NCBI GenBank assembly: GCA_024641965.1
Contig: JAHECC010000002.1
Location: 42,375-79,903, forward strand
Length of the DNA: 37,529 nucleotides
Source: Rubrivivax sp.
GTDB lineage: Bacteria > Pseudomonadota > Gammaproteobacteria > Burkholderiales > Burkholderiaceae_C
Direction: 5' to 3'
Shown here: piece by piece, positions 35,586-37,529 of the stretch
Numbering within the stretch: position 1 is the first letter of the stretch
Layout: each line of letters opens with the position of its first letter
Notes under the pieces: generated by a model
The model's input: the letters and a program-made list of their open reading frames with translations, nothing else
The model's database searches: none
Told to the model about the DNA's origin: nothing
Program-made: the position numbers and the translations under genes

Positions 35586-37118
35586 GTGAAGATAGGGCAG
35601 CAGTTCGGGGTGGCCTGTTTGGCAGCGCTGCTGGCGCTGGCCGGCTGCGGTGGCGACGACGACGTCGCCGGAGGTCAGGTTCTCGGCCCGAACGGTGGCA
35701 CGGTCAGCGGTCCACAAGGTGCCGCCATCGTGGTGCCGGCGGGTGCGTTGGCGCAGACGCTCGAACTGCGCATCGAGCCGATCGATGCAGCGTCCGTGGC
35801 GTTGCCCGCTGCCGTCGAACGTGTCGGCGCTGTGCATGCGCTCACGCCGCACGGCACCGCCTTTGCCGCACCGGTGACGGTGAACCTGCCCTTCGACGCC
35901 AGCCTGGTCGATGCCGGGCGCAACGTGCAAATGCTCAAGACCACCGATGCGGCGCGCACCGTCTGGACGGCCGTGGCGGGTGCGACGGTTAGCGGCAACC
36001 GCATCAGCGGCGCGGTCGATGCCTTTTCTTATGTCGTGGCGGTGCTGGTGCCGTTGCCGCCGGGCCCCGCGCCGACCGTACGGGCGATGCCGCGGCGCAT
36101 TGCCGTCGGCACCGGCTTTGCCGCCGCGGTACGCGCCGACGGCAGCGTGTGGACCTGGGGCCGCAACGATGACCGGCAACTGGGCCCGGGTTCGACGCGC
36201 GGCAGCGATCGCCTGCAGCCGGCGCAGGTGACTGGCATCGGCAATGCGGTAGCGGTGTTCGCGCTGAGCGACGGCTTTGCGGTGCTGCGCGCTGATGGCC
36301 GCGTGCTCGGCTGGGGCTATACCTTCTTGCGCACGCAGTTCACTCAACCGGTGGTGGACGGCGCCGGCCTGCTCGACCTGGCGCAAGTCGTCCAGGTGGC
36401 CGGGGGCAACGGCCACACGCTTGCGCTGCTGGCTGACGGCAGTGTCTGGGCCTGGGGCGCCAACCTGTTTGGCCAGCTGGGCGACGGCACACGCGACGAG
36501 CCCACCGAGCCGGTGCGCGTCGGCGGCCTGGGCAGCGTGGTGACCATTGCCGCGCCAGGCAACGCGTCGATGGCGGTGCTGGTCGACCGCAGCACCTGGG
36601 CTTGGGGCAGCAAGCAGGCCGATGTTTGCCTGGGGCCGCCGGGCTTCGATGTGCTGACGGCGCCGCAACGTGTGCTTACGAGCTCGAGTTTCGGTGCCCT
36701 CGTGCACGGCCAGCATGCCTTGCTGTGGCAGCCGGTGGGCGAGCTGTCCGCCTGCGGGCCGCACGATGTGCCGCCCATCTATGTCGCGTCGGACACGCCG
36801 CGGCGCGTCAACGTGTCGGCGGTGGCGACGGCCGTCAGCGGACGCTTCTACGACTCGGCAGCGGCGCAGATCCACCCGTACCTGTTCGCCGTGGATGGGC
36901 AGGGCGTGCTGCAAGGGTATTCAGGCCCCGGCGCGGCGGCCAGTGCCGTCAGCGCCAGCGGCGTGGTTGAACTGGCTGGTGGGCAGGGCACGGTGTTGTT
37001 CGCGAAAAGCGATGGCAGTGTGTGGAGCTGGGGCGAGAACGATCACGGCCAGCTCGGTGACGGTACGCGTGAGCGGCGGACGGTGCCTGTGCGGGTGGTG
37101 GGGTTGACCTTGAACTGA
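35586..37118 (+). CDS. Modular lipoprotein: ZU5-like domain followed by RCC1-type repeats
   Basis: 510-residue predicted lipoprotein; lipobox LALAGC with Cys21, then GGDDD. Residues about 30-155 repeat the N-terminal domain of the preceding gene (GGTVSGPQGAAIVVPAGALAQ, TPHGTAFAAPVTVNLPFD, LKTTDAARTVWTAVAG). The rest holds RCC1-type propeller repeats: VRADGSVWTWGRNDDRQLG, LADGSVWAWGANLFGQLGDG, RSTWAWGS, and near the end KSDGSVWSWGENDHGQLGDG. The start is GTG 35586 with GGGAGG at 35575-35580; the frame is open further upstream but overlaps the previous gene in another frame. It follows that gene by 23 bp, so the two are probably cotranscribed. Function unknown. Confidence 0.84.
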   Translation: MKIGQQFGVACLAALLALAGCGGDDDVAGGQVLGPNGGTVSGPQGAAIVVPAGALAQTLELRIEPIDAASVALPAAVERVGAVHALTPHGTAFAAPVTVNLPFDASLVDAGRNVQMLKTTDAARTVWTAVAGATVSGNRISGAVDAFSYVVAVLVPLPPGPAPTVRAMPRRIAVGTGFAAAVRADGSVWTWGRNDDRQLGPGSTRGSDRLQPAQVTGIGNAVAVFALSDGFAVLRADGRVLGWGYTFLRTQFTQPVVDGAGLLDLAQVVQVAGGNGHTLALLADGSVWAWGANLFGQLGDGTRDEPTEPVRVGGLGSVVTIAAPGNASMAVLVDRSTWAWGSKQADVCLGPPGFDVLTAPQRVLTSSSFGALVHGQHALLWQPVGELSACGPHDVPPIYVASDTPRRVNVSAVATAVSGRFYDSAAAQIHPYLFAVDGQGVLQGYSGPGAAASAVSASGVVELAGGQGTVLFAKSDGSVWSWGENDHGQLGDGTRERRTVPVRVVGLTLN

Positions 37119-37180
37119 GGTGCGGCTGTACAGGCGATACGAACTCAAGCAGCAACGCCTCTTGTGTCGCACTGCGCTTT

Positions 37181-37245
37181 GCCGTTGCCGTTGCTGTGCT
37201 GTGCTGTGCTGTGCTGTGCTGTGCTGTGCTGTGCTGCGCTGCGCT
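37181..37245. repeat. Pentanucleotide microsatellite (GTGCT)n
   Basis: Eight perfect copies of GTGCT run from 37196 to 37235, preceded by a partial TGCT and followed by two variant GCGCT copies (37236-37245). Immediately upstream are two GCCGTT units (37181-37192). It lies in the 172-bp gap between the convergent RCC1 lipoprotein and phoH-like genes. Short open frames through it on either strand encode only low-complexity peptides and are not credible genes. Confidence 0.95.
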
Positions 37246-37290
37246 GGCACTCATGCTGTACAGGGACCAAATTCGCGGCGAGGTGACGAC

Positions 37291-37529
37291 CTACAACACT
37301 TCGGACGCAAAGTCCGCTAGCCGCGAACGCTCGCCGCGCGCCAGCATCACATGCCCGCCGTGCGGCCAGCCCTTGAAGCGGTCCACCGCGTAGGTCAGGC
37401 CTGAGGAACCTTCGGTCAGGTAGGGCGTGTCGATCTGCGCCAGGTTGCCCAGGCAGACGATCTTCGTGCCTGGGCCGGCGCGTGTGATCAGCGTCTTCAT
37501 CTGCTTGGGCGACAGGTTCTGCGCCTCGT
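37291..37529 (-). CDS. PhoH-family ATPase (C-terminal part; rest beyond the window)
   Basis: The frame runs from the right edge to the TAG at 37291-37293, giving 79 residues of the C-terminus. Diagnostic segments are EAQNLSPKQMKTLITR (following the Walker B aspartate, which is just outside), GTKIVCLGNLAQIDTPYL, GSSGLTYAVDRFKG, and RGERSRLADFASEVL. These match the PIN-PhoH fusion type of PhoH ATPase/RNase, a cytoplasmic nucleotide-binding protein of incompletely known role. Despite its name there is no evidence here that it is controlled by the Pho genes at the other end of the window. Confidence 0.9.
   Translation of the reverse strand, partial: EAQNLSPKQMKTLITRAGPGTKIVCLGNLAQIDTPYLTEGSSGLTYAVDRFKGWPHGGHVMLARGERSRLADFASEVL

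Noticed and set aside
37196..37393. Cys/Leu/Ala-rich open frame starting in the pentanucleotide repeat
   Set aside because: It is a translation of the microsatellite and then antisense to the PhoH-like gene.

Overview
The window looks like chromosomal DNA from a high-GC betaproteobacterium of the order Burkholderiales, probably near the Rubrivivax/Leptothrix/Methylibium group. The grounds are gene content and order (pstSCAB-phoUBR, trxA-rho-rpmE2, dnaX-ybaB-recR), protein similarity recalled from those families, and strong G/C bias at third codon positions. No species can be named from sequence alone. Genes are dense, most of the window is core housekeeping, and no intergenic gap exceeds 300 bp. 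I see no prophage, CRISPR array, tRNA, rRNA or transposase gene.

Layout. (1) 1-6535, +: phosphate import and sensing: the end of pstS, then pstC, pstA, pstB, phoU, phoB and phoR, tightly spaced. (2) 6546-10526, -: a GT-C type membrane glycosyltransferase, rpmE2, rho and trxA, with a clear terminator and a TATAAT box for rpmE2. (3) 10716-12584, +: a pseudokinase-HDOD fusion. (4) 12588-13850, -: the 4.5S SRP RNA (ffs) and a divergent PurM-like gene. (5) 13914-16892, +: dnaX, ybaB and recR, with a 264-bp palindromic MITE-like element inserted exactly at the ybaB stop codon. (6) 16899-20062: a MltD-like lipoprotein (-), then a methyltransferase and rnhA (+). (7) 20125-25017, +: an RND efflux adaptor and pump, then a two-repeat lipoprotein. 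(8) 25058-29941, -: ggt, moeA, a small membrane protein and moaA. (9) 30105-33303, +: prpE and a LuxR-type regulator. (10) 33469-37118, +: two adjacent lipoproteins sharing an N-terminal domain but with unrelated C-terminal modules. (11) 37181-37245: a pentanucleotide microsatellite. (12) 37291-37529, -: the C-terminal end of a PhoH-family ATPase.

Working together: Pst imports phosphate and, with PhoU, reports its level to PhoR/PhoB. DnaX, YbaB and RecR form a replication/repair operon. MoaA and MoeA act at the start and end of molybdenum cofactor synthesis. The RND adaptor and pump need an outer-membrane channel encoded elsewhere.

The most notable non-routine signals are the MITE-like insertion, whose pre-insertion state can be reconstructed; the paired modular lipoproteins; the pseudokinase-HDOD protein; and three genes (dnaX, purM-like, moaA) with -10-like boxes 7-8 nt before the start codon and no Shine-Dalgarno, suggesting leaderless mRNAs. 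I found no clear evidence of an entirely new multi-gene system.
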